In this document: positions 6,706 through 7,973 of the stretch, piece after piece | Layout of the letters: the number at the start of each line of letters is the position of its first letter | Position numbering within the stretch: position 1 is the stretch's first letter | NCBI GenBank assembly: GCA_031284765.1 | Contig: JAITXK010000107.1 | Span: forward strand, 1-7,973 | DNA: 7,973 nucleotides | Direction of reading: 5' to 3' | Origin: Candidatus Symbiothrix sp. | Lineage (GTDB): Bacteria > Bacteroidota > Bacteroidia > Bacteroidales > Azobacteroidaceae | Program-made: the position numbers and the translations under genes | The notes under the pieces: generated by a model | Databases searched by the model: none | The model's input: the letters and a program-made list of their open reading frames with translations, nothing else | What the model was told of the DNA's origin: nothing

Positions 6706-7973
6706 ATGAAACCATCAAAATGGATTTGGATACTATCGTGCCTCATGCTTGTCTGTACGATAAATGTTTCAACAACCGCCGCAAAGAATAAGAGTGCCAA
6801 AGCGGTAATCAAGCTAAAAACGCCCAAACGTCCCGCAGGACAGCAGGATGTATTGCAATTGCGTTGCGAACCGATACCGACCGTAAGAGTCGCCTTCATC
6901 GGATTGGGCATGCGCGGACCGGGCGCCGTCACGAGGATGACCAACATACCGGGAGTGGAAATCGTCGCCCTTTGCGATGTGGAAAAAGACCGCGTGGAAA
7001 AAGTGAATGCAACACTGGAAAAGAAAGGCTTCCCCAAAGCGCAGGAATTTTACGGCGATACGGAAGTGTGGCGCAAAGTGACGGCGTTGCCCAATGTCGA
7101 TTTGGTGTACGTCGCCACCGACTGGGTGCATCACGCCGTAATTGGAGTGCAGGCCATGAAAGACGGCAAACACGTGGCTATCGAAGTGCCTGCCGCCATG
7201 AATCTGGAAGAAATGTGGGCGCTGATAAATACCTCGGAACAAACCCGCAAACATTGCATGCAGTTGGAAAACTGTGTCTATGATTTCTTTGAATTGACCA
7301 CTTTGAACATGGTTCAACAAGGCCTGCTGGGCGAAGTCATCCACGGCGAAGGTGCGTATATTCATGGTCTGCAACCCTATTGGAAAGATTATTGGAACAA
7401 TTGGCGCATGGATTTCAACGAACAACACCGCGGCGATGTATATCCTACGCACGGTTTAGGCCCCGTTTGCCAAGCGATGAATATTCACCGCGGCGATAAA
7501 TTAAATTATTTGGTAGCGGTAGATACCAAAGCAATCGGCAACCCCGCCTTCGTCAAAGAAGCAACAGGCCGGGACGTGGAAAACTTCCGCAACGGCGACC
7601 ATACCTGCACCTTAATCGGCACCGAAAAAGGCAAATCCATTTTGATTGAGCACAACGTCACCTCCCCCCGTCCCTACAACCGGATGTATCAACTGACCGG
7701 TACCAAAGGCTTTGCCAACAAATATCCCGAAGAAGGCTATGCGTTGGATGCGGGCGAGATAGACCCCGCCATTGCCGCCAATCACGAAAACCTGACGGCG
7801 CACAGCTTTGTTCCCAAAGCCATGAAACAAGCCTTGATGGAGAAATACAAACACCCGATTACCAAAGAACTGGAAGCTACAGCCAAGAAAGTCGGCGGAC
7901 ACGGCGGAATGGATTTTATCATGGACTACCGCCTGATTCACTGCCTGCAAAAAGGCCTCCCCTTGGATATGGA
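6706..7973 (+). CDS. Exported GH109 alpha-N-acetylgalactosaminidase, 3' end outside window
   Basis: The family removes terminal alpha-linked GalNAc, as in blood group A and Tn structures, by an NAD-dependent redox-elimination mechanism. The 422 visible codons are most of an expected 450-470; no stop is reached. A signal peptide (about 1-26, ending STTAA) is followed by a Lys-rich linker to about 58, then the Rossmann fold with GLGMRGPG at 66-73. AIEVPAA at 158-164 replaces the EKP motif of Gfo/Idh/MocA oxidoreductases, so the usual catalytic lysine is absent. Y192 (NCVYDFFE), Y246 and H249 (VYPTHGLGP) correspond to active-site residues described for the Elizabethkingia enzyme, and NIHRGDKLNYLV and GGHGGMDFIM are further family blocks. 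It starts 36 nt after the kinase in an A-rich spacer (AAAAATAAAACAAAT before ATG) with no terminator, so it is probably the fourth gene of the same transcript. Alpha-galactosidase side activity is possible. Confidence 0.9.
   Translation, partial: MKPSKWIWILSCLMLVCTINVSTTAAKNKSAKAVIKLKTPKRPAGQQDVLQLRCEPIPTVRVAFIGLGMRGPGAVTRMTNIPGVEIVALCDVEKDRVEKVNATLEKKGFPKAQEFYGDTEVWRKVTALPNVDLVYVATDWVHHAVIGVQAMKDGKHVAIEVPAAMNLEEMWALINTSEQTRKHCMQLENCVYDFFELTTLNMVQQGLLGEVIHGEGAYIHGLQPYWKDYWNNWRMDFNEQHRGDVYPTHGLGPVCQAMNIHRGDKLNYLVAVDTKAIGNPAFVKEATGRDVENFRNGDHTCTLIGTEKGKSILIEHNVTSPRPYNRMYQLTGTKGFANKYPEEGYALDAGEIDPAIAANHENLTAHSFVPKAMKQALMEKYKHPITKELEATAKKVGGHGGMDFIMDYRLIHCLQKGLPLDM

Noticed and set aside
6706..7973. 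Ordinary Gfo/Idh/MocA sugar oxidoreductase
   Set aside because: The EKP catalytic lysine motif is replaced by EVPAA, a signal peptide is present, and the THGLGP and HRGD blocks are those of GH109 glycosidases.

Overview
The window looks like chromosome from a member of the Bacteroidota, probably order Bacteroidales. The clues are a type IX secretion (T9SS) C-terminal sorting tail, a promoter of the Bacteroidota type (TTG, 19 nt, TAnnTTTG), A/T-rich translation starts without strong Shine-Dalgarno sequences, and a cluster of exported glycosidases with a matching sugar kinase. Classical gut Bacteroides generally lack T9SS, so a Porphyromonas-, Tannerella- or Prevotella-like relative is a reasonable guess. 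The sequence alone does not fix the species.

Layout. Positions 1 to about 913 are one end of an ISAs1-family insertion sequence whose transposase runs leftward off the window. It abuts positions 914-1044, which encode only the last 43 residues of a T9SS cargo protein, so the IS appears to have split that gene. Positions 1045-1436 hold no gene but are full of dyad structure: a 14-bp imperfect hairpin, a perfect 28-bp inverted repeat around a 60-bp centre, a 9-bp perfect dyad, a weak terminator-like hairpin, and then a well-matched promoter.

From 1437 to the right edge runs a tight rightward four-gene operon: an exported GH2 beta-galactosidase, an SDR-type L-threonine 3-dehydrogenase, an N-acetylhexosamine 1-kinase (NahK-like, aminoglycoside-phosphotransferase fold), and an exported GH109 alpha-N-acetylgalactosaminidase cut by the window end. 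Gaps are 18, -17 (overlap) and 36 nt, with no terminator visible between genes.

Together the genes suggest degradation of mucin-type O-glycans down to the peptide link. Beta-galactosidase would remove beta-Gal, GH109 would release alpha-linked GalNAc, the kinase would make GalNAc-1-phosphate, and the dehydrogenase could oxidise the threonine that carried the glycan. Each enzyme family is recognised with good confidence. The combined pathway, and especially the role of the threonine dehydrogenase in it, is inference.
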